Positions 1-7,560 of a DNA stretch of 21,258 nucleotides are shown here, in pieces. Source of the DNA: an uncultured Prevotella sp. (GTDB lineage: Bacteria > Bacteroidota > Bacteroidia > Bacteroidales > Bacteroidaceae); the NCBI GenBank assembly GCA_900544825.1, contig UQWP01000066.1, forward strand, positions 1 through 21,258. The letters are read 5' to 3'. The notes under the pieces are model-generated. The model saw nothing but the letters and a program-made list of their open reading frames with translations. It searched no databases and had not been told where the DNA came from. The position numbers and the translations under genes were made by a program. Position 1 is the first letter of the stretch. Every line of letters starts with the position of its first letter.

Positions 1-90
1 TTTGCTTATTTTAACACAAAAAAACTCTCAAAAATTTGGTGATGTCTTAGGAATCTTTTATAGGTTTTGCCATATTTTTTATTATTTTAA

Positions 91-195
91 AGTTCAACAT
101 CTAGTTTCGCTACAAAATTACGCTTTTTTTCTGAAACGACCAAATAAAAAGTGGGAAACTGCCTGATAGACATTCATAAATCTCTCTATCACATA
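91..195. repeat. Copy 1 of a ~105-base promoter-bearing repeat
   Basis: This stretch is nearly identical to 4474-4579, differing by a few substitutions and single-base indels in A/T runs. Both copies keep a leftward promoter: CAAAATTA at 113-120 (TAATTTTG on the minus strand) and CAAA at 141-144, 20 bases apart. The second copy drives the PDDEXK_2 gene at 3588-4460. Here the sequence to the left (1-90) shows only an ATG at 73-71 on the minus strand that reaches a stop after eight codons, so the gene this copy served is either decayed or not recognisable in what remains. The rest of 1-90 is AT-rich and I see nothing else in it. Confidence 0.8.
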
Positions 196-267
196 CCTAA
201 GAGGGTGTGTCATAAGTCCATGATGCAATTAAAACCGTTAAAACACTTTAAAATATGGGGAGAATGT

Positions 268-298
268 TTTGTAGTTTGAAATTATTTTAGTATATTTG
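268..298 (+). promoter_or_regulatory. Bacteroidota-type promoter for the PepSY-like lipoprotein
   Basis: TTTG at 268-271 and TATATTTG at 291-298 fit the -33/-7 consensus with a 19-base spacer. Transcription would start near 303-306, leaving a leader of about 100 bases before the ATG at 407. The leader is AT-rich, has no Shine-Dalgarno site and contains a weak AACCC/GGGTT inverted repeat at 312-338. Confidence 0.6.
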
Positions 299-406
299 TA
301 GCATATAAAACAACCCCGTGTATGACAATATATGGGTTATACAATAGTGTATAATAATAAGTGATAAATAATTAAAGTAGTAACTCTAAAATTTGATTTT
401 ATCGAC

Positions 407-856
407 ATGAAAAGAACTTTTTTAGCGACAGTTTTGTCGATTGTTTTTGCTTTGGTAGCAGTAGCTTGCCACAGCAGCGATGAGAAAGAGATCGGTTATA
501 CTGAGTTGCCAGTTCAGGCTCAACAGTTTGTACAGCAGTATTTCTCTTCTGCAGCCTATACCTATGTAGAGAAGGAGAAGGACAACGGAAAGTGGGAATA
601 TGAGGCAACATTGAGTGATGGAACCAAAATAGATTTCAACAACAAGGGAGAGTGGAAGAGCGTGGACTGCAAGTTCTCTGCTTTGCCATCCGGCATCATT
701 CTTGATGTCATCGCTGCGGATATTGCCAAGCGCTATCCTTCACAGCAGCCGTATAAGATAGAGAAGGAGATAGGTGGTTACGAAATCGACATCCTTGGCT
801 TCGACCTGTATTACAGCAATGCCGGTAAATTCATCCGTGCTGAAATTGACAGATAA
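407..856 (+). CDS. PepSY-like (DUF2874-type) lipoprotein
   Basis: This 149-residue protein starts with a signal peptide (KR, hydrophobic run to about residue 20) and a lipobox ending in Cys21 (AVAC), so it should be a lipid-anchored envelope protein. The mature part has two similar halves. Each begins with a 'LP'-type turn and helix (LPVQAQQFVQQYF; LPSGIILDVIAADIAKRYP), followed by strands ending in a hydrophobic/acidic pattern (ATLSDGTKIDFNNKGEW; YEIDILGFDLYYSNAGKFI). That is the tandem layout of the PepSY-like family of Bacteroidota, whose molecular role is not established. The gene is a single unit: its promoter is at 268-298 and a hairpin follows at 899-935. The start is the first ATG before the signal peptide. 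Confidence 0.75.
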   Translation: MKRTFLATVLSIVFALVAVACHSSDEKEIGYTELPVQAQQFVQQYFSSAAYTYVEKEKDNGKWEYEATLSDGTKIDFNNKGEWKSVDCKFSALPSGIILDVIAADIAKRYPSQQPYKIEKEIGGYEIDILGFDLYYSNAGKFIRAEIDR

Positions 857-875
857 TCCTATCCTGTATTAACAC

Positions 876-940
876 TCATTCAATCCTATATTTTAAGCAA
901 ATCCCCCATCCAGCAGTTTGCAGGTTGGGGGATTTCTGTA
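876..940. terminator. Bidirectional terminator hairpin, copy A of a repeated terminator element
   Basis: AAATCCCCCA (899-908) pairs perfectly with TGGGGGATTT (926-935) around a 17-base loop. It separates convergent genes ending at 856 (+) and 958 (-). The flank and left arm, from TCATTCAATCCTATAT onward, recur at 3495-3561, so this is one copy of a dispersed terminator-like sequence. Confidence 0.7.
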
Positions 941-957
941 TTTTGAGAATGCTTCGC

Positions 958-2019
958 TTACTTCTGGCGAGGCTGGATCTCGTAAGATGGATTGTTGCGG
1001 ATCTCCCAGCGGTCGAGCTTGGCGCCGTTAGTCAGGATCAGCTTCTCCTTCTGGTAACTTACAATGGTCTGAGATGGCAGACTCACACGCCCGTCACTCG
1101 CAAAACTGCGGATTGGCTGAGAGAAATCTCGCTTCTGGATATCCGCCAGGGTGTATTCTGCCAGCTGCATCTTGCCGTCCTTCTCCATCGATACGAAGAA
1201 CTTCTCCTTGTCGTCGGTCTTCGAGATGGAACGGATCTTCTCTGTAGCATTCTGCGTAATCTTGGCTGGCGCATCGTTCTTTCTGTCGATTACATCCTGC
1301 ACCTTCCAGGCATAGATGGTACCCGTGCGAGGGATGAAACTGTAGAGCGAATCGCCTATCACCTCCATATCATAGGATTCTGACTGCGGCTCAAACTTGC
1401 TGCCGATGAAATAGCTGCCTGTAGCCAGCTTGGCATAGACATTGTTGTTGTTGGCAGCATTCATATTCAGCGCCTCACGGTCGAAGACCCTGATATTCAT
1501 CTCCTTGGAATCTCTTACGAACACCAGACGAGGGGTGGCGCAAACGCATCCTGCCCACGAAACATTGCTGCCCTGCCAGTTGCCGGTGCCCAGACGGCTG
1601 AGATACTTACCCGTTTTCTTGTCGAAAATCTGCACCTCTCGGCTGTCGCCGGCTGCCACGAAGAGGTGGTCGCCCTCGGCATATACATCACGTGCCAGGG
1701 TGCGGTCGCCATTGCTGATGCTGCGCTTCAGTTCCAGTGTTTCAGCATCAAACACATCGATGCATTTGCCGGCAAAGTTGGCAACATACAGTTCTTCGCC
1801 ATCGTGATAGAGATTTACGGCATTCAGATCTCTGCCACCGATGTGTTCGGATGTGCGCGAGAGGTAGCCGTCGAGATAGAAGTGGTCAGCCACCTTGATG
1901 GTATCTACCGGCTGCGTTACTACCCGGTCTTCCGTAATCTCTCTATATTCTGTCTTGTCGCAGGATGCCAATGCCATCATCATCAGTCCTGCGCTGATCA
2001 TCATTACGTCTTTTCTCAT
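958..2019 (-). CDS. Beta-propeller-like lipoprotein
   Basis: The protein has 353 residues with a signal peptide and lipobox (ALASC, Cys20). The mature part has repeated strand motifs of the kind seen in NHL/6-bladed or WD-like propellers: 'ELYVANFAGKCIDVFDAETLELKR', 'HLFVAAGDSREVQIFDKKTGKYLSR' and 'RLVFVRDSKEMNIRVFD' (each shown in part). Such blades usually form a binding platform; no catalytic motif is visible. It is the second gene of an operon: the stop codon of the metallopeptidase-like gene lies inside its Shine-Dalgarno site. A surface role together with its partner is inferred from the pairing. Ligand and function are unknown. Confidence 0.7.
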   Translation of the reverse strand: MRKDVMMISAGLMMMALASCDKTEYREITEDRVVTQPVDTIKVADHFYLDGYLSRTSEHIGGRDLNAVNLYHDGEELYVANFAGKCIDVFDAETLELKRSISNGDRTLARDVYAEGDHLFVAAGDSREVQIFDKKTGKYLSRLGTGNWQGSNVSWAGCVCATPRLVFVRDSKEMNIRVFDREALNMNAANNNNVYAKLATGSYFIGSKFEPQSESYDMEVIGDSLYSFIPRTGTIYAWKVQDVIDRKNDAPAKITQNATEKIRSISKTDDKEKFFVSMEKDGKMQLAEYTLADIQKRDFSQPIRSFASDGRVSLPSQTIVSYQKEKLILTNGAKLDRWEIRNNPSYEIQPRQK

Positions 2020-2026
2020 TTTTTAG

Positions 2027-2034
2027 TCCTCCTT
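2027..2034 (-). promoter_or_regulatory. Strong Shine-Dalgarno site overlapping the upstream stop codon
   Basis: On the minus strand AAGGAGGA lies 7 bases before the ATG at 2019. The stop codon TAA of the upstream gene (2033-2035) shares bases with it. Such a perfect site is rare in Bacteroidota and suggests translational coupling or re-initiation between the two lipoproteins. It also fixes the start at 2019. Confidence 0.75.
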
Positions 2035-3322
2035 ACTTCTTGTTGTCTTTGAGCGGGTTCTCGGTGAAGTACTTCACCAGTCGGCTCTTCTTGTAAAAAT
2101 TATCGATGTTTTTCTGCAATACGGCATCATCCTGGAAAATCTCCATGATGTCGCAGTCACGATACTGCGCATTCTCCGGTTTGTGGAAGCCGAGCAGGTT
2201 GCGGTCGGTATAAGGCAGGTCGCCTTTCTTGCTCAGCCACATGTGCAACTGCCAGATGAACTCTGTCCAACCTACGTTCACGCCTTCCGGAGTCTTTGCC
2301 GCATAGGTCATGTTGCTGTCGTGGCTGTAATCCATGCAGTGCATGAACTCGTGGGTGATGGATTCCCAACCGCTGAAGGATGCATAGTGACCGTAGAAGT
2401 TCCAGTCGGTAATGCCCCAGGTGGAACCGCCGCCCAGGCCTCCGTAGGCAGGCGAGGTCTGTCCGAGCACGAAGATCTTCTTAGCCTTGAATCTCTCCAC
2501 CTCGCTCTGGTACTTCTCGGCAGTGAATGGCACCTTGTTGTTGTCGTAGAGGTCGCCGCCCATCACCTTCTTGAAGTTCGCCAACACGTATTTGTACTCT
2601 GGGGTGGTCATCATATAGGCATAGTTGGTGAGGATGACAACCCACTCACGGGCGTAGATAGGTCTCATCTCACGGAAGTTGTGCGATTCGCCCACGGTAG
2701 GAGTCCATCCGAAGTTGGAGAAGCTGCAGTTCCACTGGGCATCAATCTTCTGGAGCATCTTGAAGTGCTCGTCATCGCTGGTGAGTCGTGCCTTCATCTG
2801 GTTCATATCGAGATAAGGACAAAGGAAGCTCACGAAATTTCCGTTTTCCTTCTTCCAAACGTTTCTTCTGCCAATGAAGGATGGCTTGAACGAGAAGCGG
2901 GAGAAGGCAGGGATGGTTTCGAAGAATGCCACAGGGATATACTCATCCGCCTCCGGGATATACATCTCGAGGGTGACGTTGGAGACTGGTTTCGCACTCC
3001 AGCTGGTGATGACGAGCGAATCGCCCACTGCCGATTTCTTCACGCTGATCAGGTTGTTGGTCTGGAAGGTGTAGTCTGCCTTGCCGACGATTTCTGTTGA
3101 AGGGTCGGACAGATTCAGGATGTGTTTGGCGAACTCCGCCGGCAGCTTGTCGAAAGCCACGGTGTCTTTCTGAAAATCCTGCTGGAATGGTTGCTGGATG
3201 TCGTTGTACACAATCTTGTCTTCATAATCCGTAGAGCAGGATGCCATCAGGGTCATCGCTGCCAGGAGTGTAGTTCCAGCTGCGAGCGCCGGAATCTTTC
3301 GATGTTTTTTCTGTTTCATCAT
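2033..3322 (-). CDS. HExxH metallopeptidase-like lipoprotein
   Basis: The 429-residue protein has a signal peptide and lipobox (LMASC, Cys29), so it should be a lipid-anchored, probably surface or periplasmic, protein. Residues 324-334 read HEFMHCMDYSH. This contains HExxH plus a third His at the metzincin spacing (HExxHxxxxxH), with Asp in place of the usual Gly. A Met follows at 338. The N-terminal half (about 80-150) is strand-rich and may be an accessory domain. It is the first gene of a leftward operon with the propeller lipoprotein. A relation to the putative zinc-binding metallopeptidases of Bacteroidota (Peptidase_Mx1-like or M60-like) is possible, but I cannot assign the family. Zinc binding and proteolysis are inferred from the motif only. 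The start could be either of two consecutive ATGs. Confidence 0.65.
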   Translation of the reverse strand: MMKQKKHRKIPALAAGTTLLAAMTLMASCSTDYEDKIVYNDIQQPFQQDFQKDTVAFDKLPAEFAKHILNLSDPSTEIVGKADYTFQTNNLISVKKSAVGDSLVITSWSAKPVSNVTLEMYIPEADEYIPVAFFETIPAFSRFSFKPSFIGRRNVWKKENGNFVSFLCPYLDMNQMKARLTSDDEHFKMLQKIDAQWNCSFSNFGWTPTVGESHNFREMRPIYAREWVVILTNYAYMMTTPEYKYVLANFKKVMGGDLYDNNKVPFTAEKYQSEVERFKAKKIFVLGQTSPAYGGLGGGSTWGITDWNFYGHYASFSGWESITHEFMHCMDYSHDSNMTYAAKTPEGVNVGWTEFIWQLHMWLSKKGDLPYTDRNLLGFHKPENAQYRDCDIMEIFQDDAVLQKNIDNFYKKSRLVKYFTENPLKDNKK

Positions 3323-3359
3323 TTTGGGTTTTTACTGTATAATCATTTACTATTTCATT

Positions 3360-3388
3360 TAGGGAGTCAAAGGAGTTATCGCTCCCTA
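3360..3388 (-). promoter_or_regulatory. 5' leader hairpin of the metallopeptidase operon
   Basis: TAGGGAG (3360-3366) and CTCCCTA (3382-3388) form a perfect 7-base stem with a 15-base loop. It lies close to the expected 5' end of the transcript and about 40 bases before the start codon. It could stabilise the mRNA; no function is shown by the sequence. Confidence 0.35.
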
Positions 3389-3401
3389 TAATATTTGCTT
3401 G

Positions 3402-3432
3402 CAAAGATACTGAAAATAATTCAAAATACAAA
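3402..3432 (-). promoter_or_regulatory. Promoter of the metallopeptidase/propeller operon
   Basis: On the minus strand TATCTTTG (3402-3409) is a perfect -7 box and TTTG (3429-3432) a perfect -33 box, with 19 bases between them. The start of transcription would be near 3395, giving a leader of about 70 bases. Confidence 0.75.
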
Positions 3433-3494
3433 ATGTTTTTGTAGTTTTTCCATGGATTTTCTCCGTAATAACCAAAGCCGCATTTTCCTTCTGC

Positions 3495-3561
3495 TCATTC
3501 AATCCTATATTATAAGCAAATCCCCCATCCGGCTTGAGAAAGCAGGATGGGGGATTTCTGT
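3495..3561 (-). terminator. Terminator hairpin after the PDDEXK_2 gene, copy B of the repeat
   Basis: AAATCCCCCATCC (3518-3530) and GGATGGGGGATTT (3545-3557) form a perfect 13-base stem with a 14-base loop. It lies 30 bases past the stop of the leftward nuclease gene. The left flank and stem match 876-910, and the loop and right arm resemble 4595-4623. Confidence 0.75.
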
Positions 3562-3587
3562 TTATCTGTTACCTTTAAGATAATATC

Positions 3588-4460
3588 TTATTTCAAATTT
3601 TCTATCTGTTCCTGGGTAAGTCCGGAATATTTTATAATCAGATTGATATCAACACCATCAGCAAGCATGTTTCTGGCAATATCCAGAGCTTTCTGGTTCA
3701 TACCTAATTCCATACCCTCTGCAAGACCTTCTTGCTTCGCCGTATCAATGGAGTTCTTGATATCCCGGTATGCCATCTTGCTTGCTTCATACTCCCTCAT
3801 CTCCTGTGGGGTGAACTTGGCAATCTCGGCTTCCTCAAAGAGACGGTCGAAAACCTTGTCGTACAGCTCCTTCGGGCGCTGGGTAAGCTTATAGAGATTC
3901 TTCAGCGCATAGAGCCACTTCTCGTAGAGCGTTTCTAATTCTCCTAGTGTCTTATTGAATTTAGCTATTTCTACATAGATAAACTCCAGCTTGTCGTAGA
4001 AAATCTTGTGGGTAGCGGTATCGCACAACTGTACATGATGGCGAATCTTCTCCTTGTCGAAGGCATCCTCGTTCATGTTGAAGTTGAGCAGCGCAACAGT
4101 ATAGACATGATTGAGCTTGAAATCCCAGTCACTTCCCTTGGGAGCCTGTTCACGGATTGGAAAAGTAGAGTAGAAGAGAGACCGGTCCTTGAAATAAGTC
4201 TGGTAGGCATTCTGCATTTCCACGATGAACTTCTCGCCGTTTTCGCCCTCACAATAGACATCGAAGATGGCTTTGCGGTCGGTATATACATCTCCCACGT
4301 GCTCCGGATTCAGATACGACACATCCTTCACAACCTGTTTGCCATTAAACAAGCTGTTGAGGAAGCAAATGAGCAAATCCTTGTTCATTGCCGTTCCAAA
4401 AATTCGCTTGAAGCCGAAGTCGGTCAGCAAGCTGATGTATCTTTCTTCTACCTGTTTCAT
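3588..4460 (-). CDS. Rpn/PDDEXK_2 family nuclease (putative transposase family)
   Basis: With the start at 4460 the protein has 290 residues. It opens with the characteristic LLTDFGFKRIFGT stretch (11-23) and carries the PD-(D/E)XK core as Asp67, then Glu81-x-Gln83 (FDVYCEGENGEKFIVEMQ), the ExQ variant typical of this family. The C-terminus has a short helical region ending in a 'YSGLTQEQIENL' helix, as in many Rpn-type proteins. Family members (E. coli RpnA) are DNA endonucleases linked to recombination or phage defence; 'transposase' is an old label. A start at 4526 is possible in frame but would place the promoter repeat (4474-4579) inside the coding region, and the other copy of that repeat has indels. 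I therefore chose the ATG at 4460, 14 bases from the repeat edge. Confidence 0.85.
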   Translation of the reverse strand: MKQVEERYISLLTDFGFKRIFGTAMNKDLLICFLNSLFNGKQVVKDVSYLNPEHVGDVYTDRKAIFDVYCEGENGEKFIVEMQNAYQTYFKDRSLFYSTFPIREQAPKGSDWDFKLNHVYTVALLNFNMNEDAFDKEKIRHHVQLCDTATHKIFYDKLEFIYVEIAKFNKTLGELETLYEKWLYALKNLYKLTQRPKELYDKVFDRLFEEAEIAKFTPQEMREYEASKMAYRDIKNSIDTAKQEGLAEGMELGMNQKALDIARNMLADGVDINLIIKYSGLTQEQIENLK

Positions 4461-4473
4461 ACGCCATTCATTT

Positions 4474-4579
4474 AGTTCAACATTTAGTTTCACTGCAAAA
4501 TTACGCTTTTTTCCTGAAACGACCAAATATAAAGTGGGAAAACTGCCTGATAGATATTCATAAATCTCTCTATCACATA
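4474..4579. repeat. Copy 2 of the promoter-bearing repeat
   Basis: This matches 91-195 nearly base for base in the same orientation, from AGTTCAACAT to the common end TCTCTATCACATA. It ends abruptly just before the weak hairpin at 4583-4623. It contains the promoter of the PDDEXK_2 gene. Confidence 0.8.
4496..4527 (-). promoter_or_regulatory. Promoter of the PDDEXK_2 gene
   Basis: On the minus strand TAATTTTG (4496-4503) fits TAnnTTTG, and TTTG (4524-4527) lies 20 bases upstream. Both boxes are kept in the distant copy at 113-144. Transcription would start near 4489, giving a leader of about 30 bases to the ATG at 4460. Confidence 0.6.
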
Positions 4580-4582
4580 AGC

Positions 4583-4623
4583 AAAACCCCTATCCGGCTT
4601 GAGAAAGCAGGATGAGGGAATTT
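4583..4623 (-). terminator. Degenerate copy C of the terminator element, after the rep gene
   Basis: The sequence shares CCGGCTTGAGAAAGCAGGATG with copy B, but the outer stem is imperfect (cccctatcc against ggatgaggg). It lies 20 bases past the stop of the leftward initiator gene. Its strength as a terminator is doubtful. Confidence 0.4.
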
Positions 4624-4642
4624 CTTTATATGCCGTTAGTGG

Positions 4643-5725
4643 CTATGGCTTTGAAGAACCGCCTGGCTGATTCTTCTTCAGAATCTTATTCAGGCTGGAC
4701 ACGATATATCCTGCGGGATTCTTGATCTCGTGCTTTCTCTTCGCTGCATAGGCTGCCAGAAAGCACTGGTTCACGGCATCCAGGTCTGACAGAGTGAGGC
4801 GATCGCTCAACTCCTCTGCCACCTTGTGGCTCACGTTCCAGTAGGAAGAGGTGAGGAGCTTTCTAAAGTTTAGTTTCTTCATTGTCAGCTTTGTTCTGTC
4901 TTCATCGCTCAGCATATCTGGGTCATCGTTACGGTACTTGAGGCCGAAGATTACCAAGCAGCCGTATTTGCCTACTACCTGGTTACGGGTAGTCTCTAGC
5001 GTGTGTATCACGATATAGTCGAGACGGTTCAGCTTGTAGGCATTTCTGATCTCTTCTTCGGCAGTAGAAAGCTGGGTATATTCCAGATTCCCCGTGCCGC
5101 GATATTGGGTGTGGCTGGTGAGGAGCGCAAGGATCTCGGGAGGCGTAAACTTGGTATAGCCCTTCTTCAGTCGGCTCTCTGTCAGGAGATAAAGGCAGCG
5201 GGAAGACTGGTGATGGAATGACTCGTAAAGCTGCGGCGAAACCTTGAAGTAGCCCAGGTCCAGAGCGAAGTAGTACTGAGCCACGGGAATCGGCATCTCC
5301 AGGATGGCTCTCTTCTCCTGACCTTTCTTGGTGTAGTCAACGAAGTGGTAGAGGTAGTCGAACTGCTTGTAGCACAAGTGGTATGTTCCTGGATTACCAG
5401 ATTCTGCGACGGTGTAAGGGATACAGACCGGCTTTTTGCCTATGTCGATAAGGGCAGTCTCCAGGTTGTTGTAATGTGATTTGGTAGCTTCCAAAGCTCT
5501 GTAGGGTACCTCGAAACGTAAATTGTTTTCGAGGTGCTCGAAAACATTGAGGTCCAGTTGACCGTGGTGCGCGTTCTGGCTGATAGCCATTTTGATCTGT
5601 TTCTGATTGTACACGTCAAGTCTGAAGATGTACTTCTGTTCTTGCGGGCTGTAGCTGTGATGCAGGGCGCAATGAGTGCCAAGCTCTGTGGCTTCGGCTA
5701 CGTTGAAAGTTAGGATCTTGTTCAT
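4643..5725 (-). CDS. Plasmid-type replication initiation protein (RepB/Rep_3-like)
   Basis: The 360-residue protein resembles the two-winged-helix initiators of iteron plasmids. Residues about 80-110 read like the first domain's helix and strand (ALEATKSHYNNLETALIDIGKK). Next comes the stretch FALDLGYFKVSPQLYESF, then the hallmark helix with SSRCLYLL, where the family usually has S.RLYELL. After a FTPPEILALL helix there is a second unit (STAEEEIRNAYKLNRLDYI). A basic C-terminus ends at 360. Such proteins bind direct repeats at an origin, open the adjacent AT-rich DNA and load the helicase. The DNA upstream has those parts: AT-rich at 6080-6218 and repeats at 6219-6391. The family call is from pattern recognition; an alternative is a Rep-derived regulator that no longer replicates anything. 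A long leader separates the gene from its promoter. Confidence 0.7.
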   Translation of the reverse strand: MNKILTFNVAEATELGTHCALHHSYSPQEQKYIFRLDVYNQKQIKMAISQNAHHGQLDLNVFEHLENNLRFEVPYRALEATKSHYNNLETALIDIGKKPVCIPYTVAESGNPGTYHLCYKQFDYLYHFVDYTKKGQEKRAILEMPIPVAQYYFALDLGYFKVSPQLYESFHHQSSRCLYLLTESRLKKGYTKFTPPEILALLTSHTQYRGTGNLEYTQLSTAEEEIRNAYKLNRLDYIVIHTLETTRNQVVGKYGCLVIFGLKYRNDDPDMLSDEDRTKLTMKKLNFRKLLTSSYWNVSHKVAEELSDRLTLSDLDAVNQCFLAAYAAKRKHEIKNPAGYIVSSLNKILKKNQPGGSSKP

Positions 5726-6066
5726 TGCTCGTTGTTTTATAAAAGTCTATAAAATGGGGGGTGGCAATGAAAAGAATTCTAGGGGATGCGAAATCTCAAA
5801 TGAACCAAAATTTATACGGATTTGTTCTGGTCCTTAACTCAATTTTCACATCAGACCAGAATTTTCCCTTGTCGCACCCCCGTATGAATTGTTCATAGAG
5901 AATGCGCACGAAAAATCTAGCCTGAATTTACAATTGAGTACCCCATGCAAGGATTTAACTCCGCACCTTACAAGGGATTTTGAGATGTAAACTCAGCATT
6001 TATCATGCTTTGGCATCCTGCCAACAGGATGCCGTATGTCTGCTCCTCCGGTATTTCTACTGAAAG
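5726..6066 (-). promoter_or_regulatory. Long structured leader of the rep gene
   Basis: About 340 bases lie between the predicted transcript start and the rep ATG. In transcript order they hold: GGCATCCTG/CAGGATGCC (6012-6033), a 9-base stem with a 4-base loop; AGCAT/ATGCT (5995-6009); an iteron-like TGAGATGTAA (5981-5990, plus strand); TATGAA/TTCATA (5883-5897, 3-base loop); and TTCTGGTC/GACCAGAA (5825-5861). A 16-codon open frame (5896-5846) starts inside the TATGAA hairpin and stops inside the loop of the last one. No longer gene is visible. Control of Rep level by this leader is inference. Confidence 0.5.
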
Positions 6067-6073
6067 AGCGCTG

Positions 6074-6104
6074 CAAAGATATATAAATTTTCTGAAACTA
6101 ACAA
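6074..6104 (-). promoter_or_regulatory. Promoter of the rep gene
   Basis: On the minus strand TATCTTTG (6074-6081) is a perfect -7 box, and TTG (6102-6104) lies 20 bases upstream. It is the only good leftward promoter I see between the iterons and rep. Confidence 0.6.
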
Positions 6105-6218
6105 GTATTTTACAAGTTTTTTTAGAAAATAGAGAAAAAAAGTTTGAGAACCCATCATGACCATTTTTCTTGTTTATTTCTTATATATCATATTATCATA
6201 TTTCTTGTAGTGCTATTT
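6080..6218. other. AT-rich block beside the iteron array
   Basis: This stretch is mostly A and T, with runs such as TTTTTTTAG and GAGAAAAAAAG and the string TTATATATCATATTATCATA. It lies directly between the rep promoter and the repeats. In iteron origins the AT-rich segment next to the iterons is where the strands open. No gene is visible here. Confidence 0.5.
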
Positions 6219-6391
6219 TGATACGTAACTATCAGATGGACAGATGGATAGAAAATGCTGTTACCATGGGAGGTAACTGGCGGAAGGCGTTATCCCGCGA
6301 GATGTAACGGTTTTCTCTGATGAGATGTAACCCTTTGGTAAGTTTGCCTACGAGAAGTAACTATCTAGACATTTCTCCCACGAGAGGTAAC
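6219..6391. repeat. Iteron-like array (six direct repeats)
   Basis: An 11-base motif, consensus CGAGANGTAAC, recurs in one orientation at 6267-6277 (TGGGAGGTAAC), 6298-6308 (CGAGATGTAAC), 6321-6331 (TGAGATGTAAC), 6351-6361 (CGAGAAGTAAC) and 6381-6391 (CGAGAGGTAAC). A weaker copy is at 6219-6229 (TGATACGTAAC). Start-to-start distances are 48, 31, 23, 30 and 30 bases, so most copies are near whole helical turns. A further copy (TGAGATGTAAA) lies in the rep leader at 5981-5991. The first strong copy also forms GTTACC/GGTAAC (6260-6277). Binding by the adjacent Rep is inferred. Confidence 0.75.
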
Positions 6392-6458
6392 TAGTTAACT
6401 AAATATAAAACATTCCGGGGTAGGCGGAAATTCGCCGGAAATCGACGGCTATCGCCAG

Positions 6459-6486
6459 TTGGAGTTAGGAGAATGTCTTATCTTTG
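6459..6486 (+). promoter_or_regulatory. Promoter of the amidase gene
   Basis: TATCTTTG at 6479-6486 is a perfect -7 box; TTGG at 6459-6462 is a plausible -33 element with slightly short spacing. The leader would be about 25 bases. Just upstream, 6423-6456 is GC-rich with a GGCG/CGCC inverted repeat and an imperfect CGGAAAT duplication. Confidence 0.6.
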
Positions 6487-6515
6487 CAGTGTTGAAACAT
6501 TAAAAACATCAGCTT

Positions 6516-6956
6516 ATGACTAGAGAAATTACAATGATTGTGGTACACTGCAGCGCAACCCGCTGCAACCACCCTTACACCGTGCATCAGCTTTACCACG
6601 ACCACGTGGAGGTGAACCACTGGCGTTACATCGGCTACCATTTCTTCATCAGCCGTGACGGCAAGGTACATGCCACCCGTCCGCTGGAGCGCATGGGTGC
6701 CCATGCCCGTGGCTGGAATGCACATTCCATCGGTATCTGCTATGAGGGCGGATTGGATGAGAACGGCTATGTGGCAGATACCCGTACCGGGGAGCAGAAG
6801 AAGGCGATGGAGAAACTGATCGTTCAGCTGAAGATACAGTTCCCCAGCATCCGCACCATCCTGGGGCATCGTGACCTGCCTGGAGTGCAGAAGGCGTGTC
6901 CCAGCTTTGATGCCACCACGCTGCAGCCCTTGTTACATCTGAATTGTAAATATTAA
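6516..6956 (+). CDS. N-acetylmuramoyl-L-alanine amidase (Amidase_2, T7-lysozyme type)
   Basis: This 146-residue protein consists of a single Amidase_2 domain with no signal peptide. The zinc ligands fit the T7 lysozyme pattern: His11 (VVHCSAT), His118 (GHRDL) and Cys128 (KACPSFD). Tyr41 (GYHFFI) and Lys126 sit at the expected catalytic positions. The enzyme would cut the amide bond between N-acetylmuramic acid and L-alanine in peptidoglycan. Lack of a secretion signal fits a phage- or satellite-type endolysin that needs another route out, or a cytoplasmic recycling role. It starts a rightward group with the DUF4248 and DUF5675-like genes and lies next to the iteron array. Family assignment is firm; the biological role is not. 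Confidence 0.92.
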   Translation: MTREITMIVVHCSATRCNHPYTVHQLYHDHVEVNHWRYIGYHFFISRDGKVHATRPLERMGAHARGWNAHSIGICYEGGLDENGYVADTRTGEQKKAMEKLIVQLKIQFPSIRTILGHRDLPGVQKACPSFDATTLQPLLHLNCKY

Positions 6957-6995
6957 ATTTTGTAATCAGATGAAACACCCTATCCGATTTTTTTG

Positions 6996-7003
6996 TATCT
7001 TCG
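6996..7003 (+). promoter_or_regulatory. Possible -7 box of the DUF4248 gene
   Basis: TATCTTCG followed by CAG differs by one base from TAnnTTTG and lies 37 bases before the ATG. No convincing -33 element is present, so read-through from the amidase promoter is as likely. Confidence 0.3.
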
Positions 7004-7039
7004 CAGAAGAATAGATTACTAACTAAAAATTAAAACTAG

Positions 7040-7294
7040 ATGAATGTTACCAAGCAACATTTCGTAGAACGTAGAGTGATGAGCAAGCAGGAGCTTGCTC
7101 ACCTCTACTGTCCTCACAGCCGTTCCAAGGGGCATGCTGCGAGAGATGAGTTTATGGATTGGGTGAAGCGCTGCACTCCGCTCTATGTCAAACTGCAGGA
7201 ATTGGGGTATAAACCTTCGCTGCATAGTTTCACGCCCAAGATGGTAGATTATATCTTTTACTATCTTGGAGAGCCGGATGGAGTGGGGGGATAG
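7040..7294 (+). CDS. DUF4248 family protein
   Basis: The 84-residue protein carries the family pattern: MSKQELAHLYCPHS (14-27), a WVKRCTPL helix in the middle, LGYKPSLHSFTPKMVDYIFYYLG towards the end, and the closing GEP. The layout suggests a helix-turn-helix-like DNA-binding fold, but the family has no known function. In many Bacteroidota genomes DUF4248 genes sit beside amidase and HU-type genes of small integrated elements (recalled, not searched), and the amidase is directly upstream here. Met14 (7079) is an alternative start that would begin exactly at the conserved core. Confidence 0.8.
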   Translation: MNVTKQHFVERRVMSKQELAHLYCPHSRSKGHAARDEFMDWVKRCTPLYVKLQELGYKPSLHSFTPKMVDYIFYYLGEPDGVGG

Positions 7295-7322
7295 CATTGG
7301 TAGTAATAAATAACTTTACAAG

Positions 7323-7417
7323 TTAAGCGTGGCGGAAAAAACTCTTAAGAGAAGCTGTCGTTTCCCTTAAGGAAAAATATATTTTCCCTTAAGGAAAAAA
7401 ATAAAAACCCTTAAGGG
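7323..7417. repeat. CTTAAG palindrome array with an exact 22-base period
   Basis: TTAA cores are centred at 7324.5, 7346.5, 7368.5, 7390.5 and 7412.5, a spacing of exactly 22 bases. Four carry palindromes: CTCTTAAGAG (7342-7351), CCTTAAGG (7365-7372), CCTTAAGG (7387-7394) and CCCTTAAGGG (7408-7417). The first is degenerate (GTTAAG). Copies 2-4 are flanked by A or T runs. The array lies between the DUF4248 and DUF5675-like genes, about 145 bases before the latter. A protein-binding array is the natural reading. The rest of the gap holds only a TTCTCTCC/GGAGAGAA inverted repeat (7466-7507). Confidence 0.8.
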
Positions 7418-7560
7418 AAAATTCTCAATCTCTTTTTTCCCCATTTTTCGGGTGTTTTTGCCTGTTTCTCTCCTCCTTGAATATTATTTACACGGATATG
7501 GAGAGAAGATGGGGATGGGGGCAAGGTTAAAAAATAACAGTTTGGAAAAATCAAAAGTAT